Assembly (NCBI RefSeq): GCF_006175995.1
Contig: NZ_VDMB01000003.1
Span: forward strand, 24,232-88,231
Origin: Desulfobotulus mexicanus
Lineage (GTDB): Bacteria > Desulfobacterota > Desulfobacteria > Desulfobacterales > ASO4-4
Length of the DNA stretch: 64,000 bases
Direction of reading: 5' to 3'
Position numbers and translations under genes: made by a program. Below, one piece after another: positions 51,604-60,467 of the stretch. The notes below the pieces were generated by a model. It did no database searches. It saw only the letters and a list, made by a program, of their open reading frames with translations, and was not told the DNA's origin. Position 1 is the first letter of the stretch. Every line of letters begins with the position of its first letter.

Positions 51604-51943
51604 TGTTCAGTACATTTTTTTAAGTGCTATACCTGTCAGACAGATGCACAGGCACCCAAGCTATTTGCCCGTGACGCAATCTTATTCTTAGAGCTTCTTG
51701 CCCTGTGCGGAATCGGCAAAAACTCCCCGCCACAGGCAGGATAAGCTTTTTTATTACCATAGCAGGCCTTAGTACGCTGCCTTTGTGGCGGCTCAGACAG
51801 TTTGCCGCTTCTTTCGCACAGGCCTGCAAAGCTCTGATCCGAAACGATTGCAACGTCACTTGCAAATAGCCAGGGTGCCTTGCAATAGTACGAAGCTGTT
51901 GAAATTACAGCTTTAGAATTTCGGAATAAAAATGTGCTGAACA
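51604..51943. repeat. Palindromic MITE-like element, copy 1
   Basis: 340-bp non-coding element between uvrB and uvrC. Ends are inverted: TGTTCAGTACATTTTT at the left and, on the other strand, TGTTCAGCACATTTTT at the right (51937-51943 is CTGAACA). The interior folds on itself in long imperfect arms. It shares an identical 25-bp block (51829-51853) and overall similarity with the inverted copy at 63545-63827. No transposase is encoded. No clear target duplication was seen. It splits the uvrB-uvrC pair. Confidence 0.8.
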
Positions 51944-51972
51944 ATTACAAAAATTCTTCGTTTCAAAAAAGA

Positions 51973-54087
51973 TCAGAGATCCTGAAGACTCCGCAGCTCC
52001 CGGATTCTGTCCCGAAGTCTGGCTGCCCGTTCAAAGGCCAGTTCCTCGGAGGCAGCCATCATCTCCGCCTCCAGACCTGCAATGATGGATCTGAGATCCC
52101 CACCTTTTTTCTCCACCTCAAAGGGAGCAGAACTTTCCGCAGCCATATCCATCCCTATGCTATCCCCATCGGCCACACCGAATACCGCCATGGAACCAAT
52201 GACCTTGGTTGTGGATACCGGAGTAATACCATGGGTTTCATTGTAGGCCTGCTGAATGCTGCGACGCCTGCCCGTCTCCTCCAGACACTTGGCCATGGAC
52301 GGAGTAATGCGGTCTGCGTACATGATCACCCGGCCAATGACGTTTCTTGCTGCCCTGCCGCAAGTCTGAATCAATGACCTTGCGGAGCGCAGGAAGCCTT
52401 CCTTATCTGCGTCCAGAATAGCCACAAGGGCCACCTCCGGTATGTCCAGTCCCTCCCGGAGAAGGTTGATGCCCACCAGAACATCAAAACGATCCATGCG
52501 CAGATCCTGAATGATTTCTATCCGCTCCAAAGTAGAAATATCCGAATGCAGATAACGCACACGGATACCCGTATCCGTATAGTAGTCCGTCAGATCCTCG
52601 GCCATGCGCTTGGTAAGGGTGGTCACCAGAACCTTGCCCCCCAGCTCCAGACAGGCCTTGATTTCATCATAGAGATCATCCACCTGATGCTCGGCACTGC
52701 GTACCTCAATGGGCGGATCCACAAGGCCCGTGGGCCTTACTATCTGCTCCGCCACACGATCGCCTGCCTTTTCCAGCTCATGGTCCGCTGGAGTTGCGGA
52801 AACATAGATCACCTGTTCTGCTTTTTTCTCAAATTCAGGGAACCTGAGGGGACGGTTATCCAGAGCGGAGGGCAGACGGAAGCCAAAATTCACAAGGGTT
52901 TCCTTGCGGGAGCGGTCCCCCTTGTACATCCCCCCAACCTGGGGAACGGCAATGTGGGATTCATCGAAAAAAATAAGAAGGTCATCGGGAAAATAATCAA
53001 AAAGGGTGGGCGGCGGCTCCCCCGGATTGCGACCCGTCAGGTGACGGGAATAATTTTCAATGCCGGTGCAGTATCCGATCTCCCTCAGCATTTCCAGATC
53101 ATAATTGGTTCTTTCCTCAATACGCTGGGCTTCGACTAGCTTATTTTCCGAGCGTAAAAAAGAAATACGCTCCTTAAGTTCCGCTTCTATGGCAGCCACG
53201 GCCCGTTTTCTGGTGGCCTTTTCCGTCACATAATGGCTGCCAGGAAAAATTGCGGTGGTACGCATTTTCCTTAGAATCTCACCTCGAAGAGGATCAATCT
53301 CCGCAAGCCCTTCGATCTCATCTCCGAAAAATTCCACACGCACAGCCCTGTCTTCCTCATAGGCCGGAAAAATCTCCACCCTGTCTCCCCGTACACGGAA
53401 AGTTCCCCTGTGAAAATCCAGATCACTGCGGGTATACTGCATGGCGGTCAGCTCCCGCAGCAGCCTGTCCCTGCCCTTTTCCTGACCCGTTGCAAGCTCC
53501 ACCCGCAGGGCCAGATAATCCTCCGGCGCACCTAAGCCATAAATACAGGATACACTGGCCACCACAATGACATCCCTTCGGGTAAGGACTGAACGCGTGG
53601 CGGAATGCCTCATTTTATCGATCATCTCATTGATGGCCGAATCCTTGGCTATGTAAGTGTCACTGGAAGGTATATAGGCTTCGGGCTGGTAATAATCATA
53701 GTAACTGACAAAATATTCCACGGCATTGTGGGGAAAAAGCTGCCTGAACTCATTGAAAAGCTGAGCTGCCAGGGTTTTGTTGGGTGCAATTATCAAGGCT
53801 GGTCTTTTGGCTGCTGCAATTACATGGGCCATGGTAAAGGTTTTACCGGAACCCGTAACACCGAGAAGTACCTGATGGGGGGCCTGCTCCCGGATTCCCC
53901 TTACCAGGGCATCTATGGCAGCAGGCTGGTCTCCTTTGGGTTCAAAGGCCGATACAATGTGAAAGTCACCATCAAAACCGGAATAATCCGGAACCTCAGG
54001 TGACTTTTCTGAACCCTTTTCAGAGGAAACTGCCAGCAATGAGCTGCGGGACTTTTTTTTCTGATCCGCTTTCATGCCATCCGCCAC
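51973..54087 (-). CDS. uvrB: Excinuclease ABC subunit B
   Basis: 704 aa damage-recognition helicase of nucleotide excision repair. Walker [14 protein letters not shown], the beta-hairpin region [30 protein letters not shown]-type [21 protein letters not shown], helicase motifs V-VI ([41 protein letters not shown]) and a C-terminal UVR domain ([17 protein letters not shown]). About 45 extra N-terminal residues, Lys/Ser-rich, precede the conserved start ([17 protein letters not shown]). An internal start at 54075 is possible. It overlaps the cysS stop by 16 bp. Confidence 0.97.
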   Translation of the reverse strand: MADGMKADQKKKSRSSLLAVSSEKGSEKSPEVPDYSGFDGDFHIVSAFEPKGDQPAAIDALVRGIREQAPHQVLLGVTGSGKTFTMAHVIAAAKRPALIIAPNKTLAAQLFNEFRQLFPHNAVEYFVSYYDYYQPEAYIPSSDTYIAKDSAINEMIDKMRHSATRSVLTRRDVIVVASVSCIYGLGAPEDYLALRVELATGQEKGRDRLLRELTAMQYTRSDLDFHRGTFRVRGDRVEIFPAYEEDRAVRVEFFGDEIEGLAEIDPLRGEILRKMRTTAIFPGSHYVTEKATRKRAVAAIEAELKERISFLRSENKLVEAQRIEERTNYDLEMLREIGYCTGIENYSRHLTGRNPGEPPPTLFDYFPDDLLIFFDESHIAVPQVGGMYKGDRSRKETLVNFGFRLPSALDNRPLRFPEFEKKAEQVIYVSATPADHELEKAGDRVAEQIVRPTGLVDPPIEVRSAEHQVDDLYDEIKACLELGGKVLVTTLTKRMAEDLTDYYTDTGIRVRYLHSDISTLERIEIIQDLRMDRFDVLVGINLLREGLDIPEVALVAILDADKEGFLRSARSLIQTCGRAARNVIGRVIMYADRITPSMAKCLEETGRRRSIQQAYNETHGITPVSTTKVIGSMAVFGVADGDSIGMDMAAESSAPFEVEKKGGDLRSIIAGLEAEMMAASEELAFERAARLRDRIRELRSLQDL

Positions 54088-55487
54088 AGGGTGCCTTCAG
54101 CTTTATCTTCCAGAACCACGCCCATGTCCGTAAGCTGCTGACGGATTTCATCGGCCTTTTTAAAATCCTTCTGCTTTCTCGCCTCTGTGCGGGCCAGCAC
54201 CAGTGCGTCAATCTCAGCTGCATTCAGACCGGTGCTGGAAAGACCCTTTTCCTTTTTTGCGGCAAAATAGGCAGGAGCCTCTTCATTGCCTATACCCAGC
54301 ACGGCAGCCACAGCCCTGCAGTCCGCTGTCAGCACAGCAGCTTCTTCAACGGAAGGTCCGGAACCCTCATCCAGAAGACGGTTGGCGGACCTGATGGCAT
54401 CATAAACAAGGCCCATGGCCTTTGCCGTATTGAAATCATCGTCCATGGCCTCACAAAAGGTCTGCCAGAGGCTTCCCCGGTTTTCCGGCAGGGTACAGCC
54501 CTTTTCCTCCACCCTCTGGAAAAGGCCATAGACCTTATCAAGGTTCTGGGCGGCTTCATCCAGATACTGATCCGTAAAATCAATGGGGCTTCTGTAATGG
54601 CTGGAGAGGAGAAAAAGACGGATGGCCTCAGGATGCCAGGTCCGAATAGCATCCCGAACCCGGAGGAAATTACCAAGGGATTTGGACATTTTCTCATGGT
54701 TGATATTCACAAAACCATTGTGCACCCAATAACGGGCAAAGGGCTGCCCTGTGGCGGCTTCACTCTGGGCAATCTCATTTTCATGGTGGGGAAAAATCAG
54801 ATCCTTACCACCGCCATGGATGTCAAAGGTGGCACCCAGAAGAACGCAGCTCATGGCAGTACATTCAATGTGCCAGCCTGGTCTGCCCGGACCCCATGGA
54901 CTCTCCCAGGCAGGCTCACCCGGTTTGGCCGTCTTCCAGAGGGCAAAGTCATGGGGATTTTTCTTCCGTTCATCCACGGCTATACGGGAGCCGGCCTCCA
55001 TATCCTCAAGTTTTCTTCCGGAAAGCTTCCCATAGCCATCAAAGGTTTCCACGGCAAAATACACATCCCCGTCCACGGGATAGGCATGACCTTTTTCAAT
55101 GAGACTCTCAACCACATCTATTATGTCACTGATGTGGGCGGTGGCTCTGGGCTCCAGATCCGGACGCAGCACATGGAGCCTGTCCATATCCTCATGGAAG
55201 GCCTGAATAAAGGTTTCGGAAACCGAGGCAGAATCCGAATCAGTTTCAATGGCTTTCTGAATAATCTTATCATCCACATCCGTAAAATTGCGAACATAGG
55301 TTACCCCATACCCCATGGCCCGGAAGTAGCGGACCATAACATCAAAAAAAATAACGGAACGGGCATGACCGATGTGGCTGTAATCATATACCGTGGGACC
55401 GCAGACATAAATACTGACCTTGCCTGCCTCCATGGGAGTAAAAATTTCTTTTTCCCGGTTCAGGGTATTATATATGCGTAAACTCAT
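54072..55487 (-). CDS. cysS: Cysteinyl-tRNA synthetase
   Basis: 471 aa from the ATG at 55487 ([14 protein letters not shown]), with GGAG nine bases upstream; the frame extends further without a ribosome site. Class I synthetase: zinc-binding [18 protein letters not shown] with the HIGH motif, [14 protein letters not shown] with zinc ligands, [16 protein letters not shown], and KMSKSLGNF (KMSKS loop). The C-terminal anticodon-binding domain ends in [10 protein letters not shown]. Length is normal. Lies between ispF and uvrB on one strand. Confidence 0.97.
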   Translation of the reverse strand: MSLRIYNTLNREKEIFTPMEAGKVSIYVCGPTVYDYSHIGHARSVIFFDVMVRYFRAMGYGVTYVRNFTDVDDKIIQKAIETDSDSASVSETFIQAFHEDMDRLHVLRPDLEPRATAHISDIIDVVESLIEKGHAYPVDGDVYFAVETFDGYGKLSGRKLEDMEAGSRIAVDERKKNPHDFALWKTAKPGEPAWESPWGPGRPGWHIECTAMSCVLLGATFDIHGGGKDLIFPHHENEIAQSEAATGQPFARYWVHNGFVNINHEKMSKSLGNFLRVRDAIRTWHPEAIRLFLLSSHYRSPIDFTDQYLDEAAQNLDKVYGLFQRVEEKGCTLPENRGSLWQTFCEAMDDDFNTAKAMGLVYDAIRSANRLLDEGSGPSVEEAAVLTADCRAVAAVLGIGNEEAPAYFAAKKEKGLSSTGLNAAEIDALVLARTEARKQKDFKKADEIRQQLTDMGVVLEDKAEGTLWRMA

Positions 55488-55651
55488 AAAATTCATTCTC
55501 CGGCTGATTAAAAAAGGATCTGATTCGAAGGGATTATAAGACCAGCAAATTGCGGGCAACCACCATATACCCAGAGCATGCCAGAATCATTAACAAAAAA
55601 CTCCTGTCCCTGTACGGCCTGCCCGAAAGCAAAACCGGAAACGCATTATAA

Positions 55652-56173
55652 TCATTTCAAACCGCCTTGCAAACCATCCTTTTTATCCCCTTGCCAGATC
55701 AGGACAATGGCAGTGGCAGAAATGCCTTCCCCACGGCCCACCGCATCCAGCCCTTCGGTGGTTGTGGCCTTGATATTCACACGATCCGCAGGCATGGCAA
55801 GACAGCCTGCAATATTTTTTTCCATTTCTTTACGGTGCGGACCAATTCTGGGGGCCTGTGCAAAAACAGTGGCATCTATATTCACAACAGAAAATCCGGA
55901 TGCTTTCAGATGACTGCCTGTGATTTCAAGAAGTTTCAGGCTGGAAATATCTTTAAAGGCAGGGTCGGAGTCCGGAAAAAGACCTCCTATATCCCCCATT
56001 CCCGCAGCGCCAAGCAAAGCATCACAGACAGCATGGGTAAGCACGTCCGCATCGGAATGGCCCAGAAGACCCATGGGATGGTCCAGTCTTACGCCACCAA
56101 GGATAAGGGGGCGTCCTGTTACCAGACGGTGGGTGTCACTGCCTATGCCAGTGCGCAGATCAAAAGGATGCAT
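55652..56173 (-). CDS. ispF: 2-C-methyl-D-erythritol 2,4-cyclodiphosphate synthase
   Basis: 173 aa from the ATG at 56173, which has GGAG six bases upstream; an ATG four codons earlier overlaps that site. Fifth step of the MEP isoprenoid pathway. The N-terminal zinc-binding signature GIGSDTHRLV, LGHSDADVLTHAVCDALLGAAG, DIGGLFPDSDPAFKDISS and the C-terminal NIKATTTEGLDAVGRGEGI are all present. Length is slightly above average owing to a basic tail. The usual partner ispD is not in the window. Confidence 0.96.
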   Translation of the reverse strand: MHPFDLRTGIGSDTHRLVTGRPLILGGVRLDHPMGLLGHSDADVLTHAVCDALLGAAGMGDIGGLFPDSDPAFKDISSLKLLEITGSHLKASGFSVVNIDATVFAQAPRIGPHRKEMEKNIAGCLAMPADRVNIKATTTEGLDAVGRGEGISATAIVLIWQGDKKDGLQGGLK

Positions 56174-56358
56174 AATATTCTCCATTACAGGTGTAAAAAT
56201 CCCGTTACGGAGTTTTTATACATTTCCTTGATCCGGAGGTAAAGACGCAAACCTTCTGAGGGAAGGAGGGATGAACCCCGGTAAGATGATAAAAGAAGAA
56301 TATGAAATAAGGTAAGTCAGAAATTCTGGAAAAAAGAGTCTGTCTGGAGTGGGCCTTT

Positions 56359-56637
56359 TCAGTGGACAGTGTGGGTTTCAATACGCATGGAAAATTCACT
56401 TTGAAGAAGAACCATGAGCAGCTCCAGAGTCATGGTGTCCATTACATCAGGATACCACCCCTTGCGTGTGAGGGCATCGTTGATTCCGGCAAGGGTAAAT
56501 GCACCTCCGTCCCTCAGAAGGCCATACACGTCCTTTACCAGACGATGAACCTCTCCCGGATCAAGTCCCTGACCCGTCAGCCTCATGAGTAGGGTGGCAC
56601 ATATATCGGCAGAATTGGCAACAGCAGGAGAAATCAT
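56359..56637 (-). CDS. Hypothetical protein, 92 aa
   Basis: Start at the ATG at 56637, with GGGAGG six bases upstream; a longer frame to 56703 has no such site. Mostly helical: ADICATLLMRLTGQGLDPGEV, RLVKDVYGLLRDGG, DALTRKGWYPDVMDTMTLELLM. No Cys, no membrane segment, no recognised family. It lies 185 bp before ispF on the same strand and divergent from the response regulator. Confidence 0.65.
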   Translation of the reverse strand: MISPAVANSADICATLLMRLTGQGLDPGEVHRLVKDVYGLLRDGGAFTLAGINDALTRKGWYPDVMDTMTLELLMVLLQSEFSMRIETHTVH

Positions 56638-57070
56638 AGGCAACCTCCCTTCGTTTTTGTCCTCAGGATTATCTTTAAGAAAGCTCTCAACGACATGGAA
56701 CAATGTTTTTTACAAAAAACACATTATGTATCCTGTTTTCATATTTCAGAAGAAACCGGGAATGTCCATAGGCAAATAAATCTATTTTTCCGGGAAAGAT
56801 TCCCGAAATACGTGAAAAAACCATGGGGAAAAAGAAATTCATACAACAATGATTTCGATATCATTACCGAAAGGGCGGGCACACAAAAGCAGAAAAAAAG
56901 AAAATGATCAAGATTAAATATTGAAAAGTCGGCCAATTATGCTACATGAAAGAGCATCTTCTGAGCATATCAGGGCATAATGGGTTTCCGTTTCCTGTTT
57001 TCCGGTACGGCATAAACAAAAAAAAACCGGAAGGGTTCGGATTATTTTTAACTGAATCAGGGAGAATTTT
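56638..57070. promoter_or_regulatory. Divergent intergenic region, hypothetical / response regulator
   Basis: 433 bp containing promoters for both genes. A/T-rich, with no tRNA, riboswitch or clear operator seen. A short inverted motif, TTTTCCGG (56998-57005) and CCGGAA (57030-57035), lies about 35 bp before the response-regulator start and could be an operator or a leader hairpin. Confidence 0.35.
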
Positions 57071-57748
57071 TTGAAAGACCATATCCGTATCCTAATTATT
57101 GATGATCACCCCCTTTTCCGTGAAGGGCTGAAATCCATCATTGAAAGAAACAAACGCTTTGAACTGGTGGGAGAAGCCGGATCCGGCAAAGAGGGTCTGC
57201 GCATGGCAAGGGAACTTAAACCGGATCTGGTGCTTGTGGATATATCACTGCCTGACATCAACGGCATACAGCTCACCCGGGATCTCACCGCCGCTTCCCA
57301 CCCAGTGCGTATTCTCATTGTGTCCATGCATGCCAAGATTGATTATATTGCCGAAGCCTTTCAGGCAGGTGCCATCGGATACATTGCCAAGGATTCCGCA
57401 TCGGACCGACTGATTCAGGGTATAGAAACAGCCATGAGGGGGGACTATTATCTGGACAGTGCTATTTCCCATCAGGTTGTGGAAAAGCTCATACAGTTTC
57501 CCGTAAAAGAAGCCAAGATCACAGATACGGAATACGGTTCCCTTACGCCCAGAGAACAGGAAGTCATGCGTCTTCTGGCCGAAGGCAGCACGCCCAAGGA
57601 CATAGGCGACCGCCTCTGCATCAGTCCGAAAACAGTGGAAAATCACCGGGCCAACATCATGAAAAAGCTCAATGTTCACTCCACCATGGAGCTGGTACGC
57701 TATGCAGCCCGGCTGGGTCTCATTGATGTGGATCTCTGGAAAGAATAA
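57071..57748 (+). CDS. NarL/LuxR-type response regulator
   Basis: 225 aa from TTG at 57071, preceded by GGGAG at six bases. Receiver domain about 1-120: acidic pair IIDDHPLFREGL, phosphoacceptor Asp in LVLVDISLPDING, Ser/Thr and Lys in ILIVSMHA and GYIAKDSA. A linker and a LuxR HTH (about 157-215: LTPREQEVMRLLAEGSTPKDIG, ISPKTVENHRANIMKKLNV) follow. A DNA-binding activator normally controlled by a HisKA_3 kinase. No kinase is next to it; the PAS kinase at 12071-14326 is of the matching class but 43 kb away, so pairing is only a possibility. Confidence 0.94.
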   Translation: MKDHIRILIIDDHPLFREGLKSIIERNKRFELVGEAGSGKEGLRMARELKPDLVLVDISLPDINGIQLTRDLTAASHPVRILIVSMHAKIDYIAEAFQAGAIGYIAKDSASDRLIQGIETAMRGDYYLDSAISHQVVEKLIQFPVKEAKITDTEYGSLTPREQEVMRLLAEGSTPKDIGDRLCISPKTVENHRANIMKKLNVHSTMELVRYAARLGLIDVDLWKE

Positions 57749-57793
57749 GGCAGAAATCTCCACAGCCTGTGCAGACGAATACTCCATAAATTC

Positions 57794-59569
57794 TTACAGT
57801 TTTTTGTCATGCATCTTGCCCACCCCATAGTCCTTACGGCGCATGAATTTTTCCGCGGGTGGTCCCATCAGCTGCATCTCTGGATTGTTCTTCAGCACAT
57901 CCATGGCAATGTGCATTTCCTTGGTACACCCTGTAGAATAGGTGGCATCCTTTCCCACCCACTCCGGAGGCACCTTTTCTCCAAGGAGGGTAAAGGTTTC
58001 CGCAATATCCTCGTAGGTCTGAAAACGCCATATATCTATATAGCCACTGCGCTGCACAATCTCCCACATATACATGAGGTCATCGGCATCCATTCCGGGT
58101 TCATAGTATTGCGATGGATTTAGGATAAAGGTCCTTGCAAAAAGAGTTCGCAGATAATCAATGAAAACCGTCATAATCCGCTTGGCTTCATCTATTTTAC
58201 CGGGTATGGAACCGATAATACCGCTGTAAAACATAACAGCCATACCGTTCTCTCTGGCATCTTTCATCTGTCCGATAATGCCCTTAGCCCTGCGCTCCAG
58301 ATCAAAATGGGAAAAACGGATTACGTCCTGCGGAGCAGGCTTATGCAGAATATCCACCCTGCCCCCCTCCATGGTGCAGATATTGAAAACAGGACGGGTA
58401 AACTGGAAATGGGTATCAAAAAAGCGCCTGCGCTGCTCTTCACCTCTGGAAATAATGAGATCACATTCCTTAAATGCCCTTGCAAAGGTAGTACAGGCTA
58501 AAAGGAGATTGACATTTTCCCTTGTACCATCTGAAATCACAATTATATTTTCTTCTTTTCTTAAAATATCCACCAGGGCATTCTTACTGACTTCAGGATC
58601 TCCCAAAATACGGGCTGTTTCCAATGCCTGCTGCAGTACCCTGTCTTCCATGACATCGGCAAAATCGACCTTGGTAAAAATGGGTTCACCCTTGAAACTC
58701 ACAACAATTTTATGACCAAGGCGGGCAAGATAACGGATGATTTTTAAATCCATTATGATTTCACCGGCTTCATTGGCAAGCCAGAGAATTTTTTTCCTGT
58801 CTCCCGCATCACTGCAGTGAAAGGATTCACCCCGAACCCCCAGAAAACAGAAAAGGTCTTTCACATCACCCGTCAGAGGACGGGAAAAAATATCCAGAAA
58901 CCCCTCTTTGTCAGGAAGCATACAGGATTCACCCTGCCACAGCTCACTGGCTCCGGTCATGAGAAAAAGTCGTTGGAGTTCAAGGGAATTAAGGTTATCC
59001 CGTATTCTTCCCAGAGAAACAGGAGGCCTTTTCATGGCAGAAAGATCCACATAATCAAAGGCATCCTTGAATTCCTTTGAAGACAAAACCTGAACTGCCC
59101 TCTGATTCCGCAGATACTTTTCCTCAAGATAGGGATCAACTATATTTGTCTGATTAAGAAAAATCCGGAAAAGTCTTTTTTCTATGCGGGATGGAATCAT
59201 CAGCTCATCCCGGGTTTCGTGCTGGAACTTAATCCGTATCAGGGCCTTCAGAAAGTCTTTCTCATCTTCTTTTTCTATAAAGGCATCCACAAGGTAAAGA
59301 ATACGTTCCAGCACTTCCCGATAGCGCTGCTGTAGAAAATCCGAGGCATTCCTTCCCATGATGGCCTGATACATTTTTTCCGAGCAGGGATAATAACGCT
59401 CTTCCGGAGCCGTATGCACCATAAATCCCACCTGCTCAGGCGGCGCCACCTCTTCGGGGTAGGCTGCATGATCCAGATGATTTTCAATATAAAATGCTGC
59501 TTCCCAGGCCGCCTGAGCTGCTTTATGATTATCCGCTACTTCCCTTTTCATATCCATATCTATATTCAT
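57794..59569 (-). CDS. ARMT1-like (DUF89) domain protein
   Basis: 591 aa. The central part (about residues 255-400) resembles DUF89/ARMT1-type metal-dependent phosphatases: KILWLANEAGEIIMDL in the place of the usual D-N-x-G-E-x-x-x-D, then KIVVSFKGEPIFTKVDFADV, and ISDGTRENVNLLLACTTFARAFKECDLIISRGEEQ. The first Asp of the signature appears to be Ala (LANEAGE), so catalysis may differ. N- and C-terminal parts (about 1-250 and 420-591) are unrecognised. In this family sugar phosphates and damaged metabolites are substrates, and the divergent FadR/glycerol-phosphate operon would fit. Assignment is tentative. Confidence 0.55.
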   Translation of the reverse strand: MNIDMDMKREVADNHKAAQAAWEAAFYIENHLDHAAYPEEVAPPEQVGFMVHTAPEERYYPCSEKMYQAIMGRNASDFLQQRYREVLERILYLVDAFIEKEDEKDFLKALIRIKFQHETRDELMIPSRIEKRLFRIFLNQTNIVDPYLEEKYLRNQRAVQVLSSKEFKDAFDYVDLSAMKRPPVSLGRIRDNLNSLELQRLFLMTGASELWQGESCMLPDKEGFLDIFSRPLTGDVKDLFCFLGVRGESFHCSDAGDRKKILWLANEAGEIIMDLKIIRYLARLGHKIVVSFKGEPIFTKVDFADVMEDRVLQQALETARILGDPEVSKNALVDILRKEENIIVISDGTRENVNLLLACTTFARAFKECDLIISRGEEQRRRFFDTHFQFTRPVFNICTMEGGRVDILHKPAPQDVIRFSHFDLERRAKGIIGQMKDARENGMAVMFYSGIIGSIPGKIDEAKRIMTVFIDYLRTLFARTFILNPSQYYEPGMDADDLMYMWEIVQRSGYIDIWRFQTYEDIAETFTLLGEKVPPEWVGKDATYSTGCTKEMHIAMDVLKNNPEMQLMGPPAEKFMRRKDYGVGKMHDKKL

Positions 59570-59637
59570 TTACCCGGATTCTCCCCTGCCCGACGCGACA
59601 CTGATGATGAATAAGAATCTTCAAACCTTTGAAACTT

Positions 59638-59725
59638 CTTTTAATGAGATGCGGAAATACTGTCAAGGCCCTGATCCAGCCCCATGCTTGACAGAATTTC
59701 ATCGTACTGGTATGACCTCTTACCA
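59638..59725. promoter_or_regulatory. Divergent promoters and operator, ARMT1-like gene / FadR-type operon
   Basis: Plus strand: TTGACA (59688-59693), 17 bp, TATGAC (59711-59716), leading to the regulator gene. Minus strand: TTGACA (59666-59661), 17 bp, TAAAAG (59643-59638), leading to the ARMT1-like gene. The two -35 boxes form the inverted repeat CTGTCAAG/CTTGACAG. A second inverted repeat TGGTA-N8-TACCA (59708-59725) covers the plus -10 and resembles GntR/FadR-type operators, suggesting autoregulation. Confidence 0.55.
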
Positions 59726-59747
59726 AATCAGAATACAAGGAGACTCC

Positions 59748-60467
59748 ATGCCCATACGCCCTTCCGTTCATACCGAGCACAACATTCTGCACCGCATCCT
59801 TTCTGGCACATGGCCCGAAGGCACATCCCTGCCCCCTGAACGGGAACTGGCAGAAAGCCTCGGAGTCACACGACCCACCCTCAGGGAAACCCTGAAACTC
59901 CTTGAGCGTCAGGGCTGGATCACCATCCGCCATGGCAGAAGCTCCGTGGTCAATGATTTCTGGAAAAGCGGTGGCATGGGTATTCTCAGCACCCTTGCCC
60001 GGTATACGGAATTCATTCCCCTTTCTCTGATTACGGAACTGCTGGAACTGCGCATAGAGCTTCTGCCGCCCTGCGCCCGTCTGGCTGCCATCCACAATCC
60101 TGCATCCGTGGCTGCCCTTCTGACACCGGATCAAATGCCCGGAGAAGACCCAAGGATTTTTTCAGAATTTGACTGGCACCTTCAGGAAACCATGATTCTG
60201 GCTGCAGGCAGAAGGGTATCCCTTCTCATGTACAATGATTTCAAGGCCCTTTTCATCAACGGCGGAACCCTCTACTTTCAGAGCTCCGAAACACGCGAGG
60301 AATCCATGGAATATTATGCCGCACTCCCTGATCTTCTTTTTACAGATCCCGATGCCGTGGAAAAAATTGCCGCTGATGCCATGAAGAAAAGCCTTGCCTA
60401 CTGGCAGAGCCTCTTCCCCGGAACGGCAGATGCGGAAGAACCCACAACAAAGGCGGAGGAACCATGA
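59748..60467 (+). CDS. FadR/GntR-family transcriptional regulator
   Basis: 239 aa from the ATG at 59748, with AAGGAG five bases upstream; a longer frame to 59604 would overlap the promoter. Winged HTH of the GntR family (about residues 1-65: ILSGTWPEGTSLPPERELAESLGVTRPTLRETLKLLERQGWI). The FadR-type helical ligand domain (about 80-220) has LITELLELRIELLPPCARLAAI. The C-terminus is acidic (DAEEPTTKAEEP). It overlaps the dehydrogenase gene by ATGA and probably controls this operon in response to an acyl or glycerol-type ligand. Confidence 0.9.
   Translation: MPIRPSVHTEHNILHRILSGTWPEGTSLPPERELAESLGVTRPTLRETLKLLERQGWITIRHGRSSVVNDFWKSGGMGILSTLARYTEFIPLSLITELLELRIELLPPCARLAAIHNPASVAALLTPDQMPGEDPRIFSEFDWHLQETMILAAGRRVSLLMYNDFKALFINGGTLYFQSSETREESMEYYAALPDLLFTDPDAVEKIAADAMKKSLAYWQSLFPGTADAEEPTTKAEEP

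Noticed and set aside
54000-55481. 493-codon plus-strand open frame opposite cysS
   Set aside because: cysS has all class I synthetase motifs; the opposite frame shows none.
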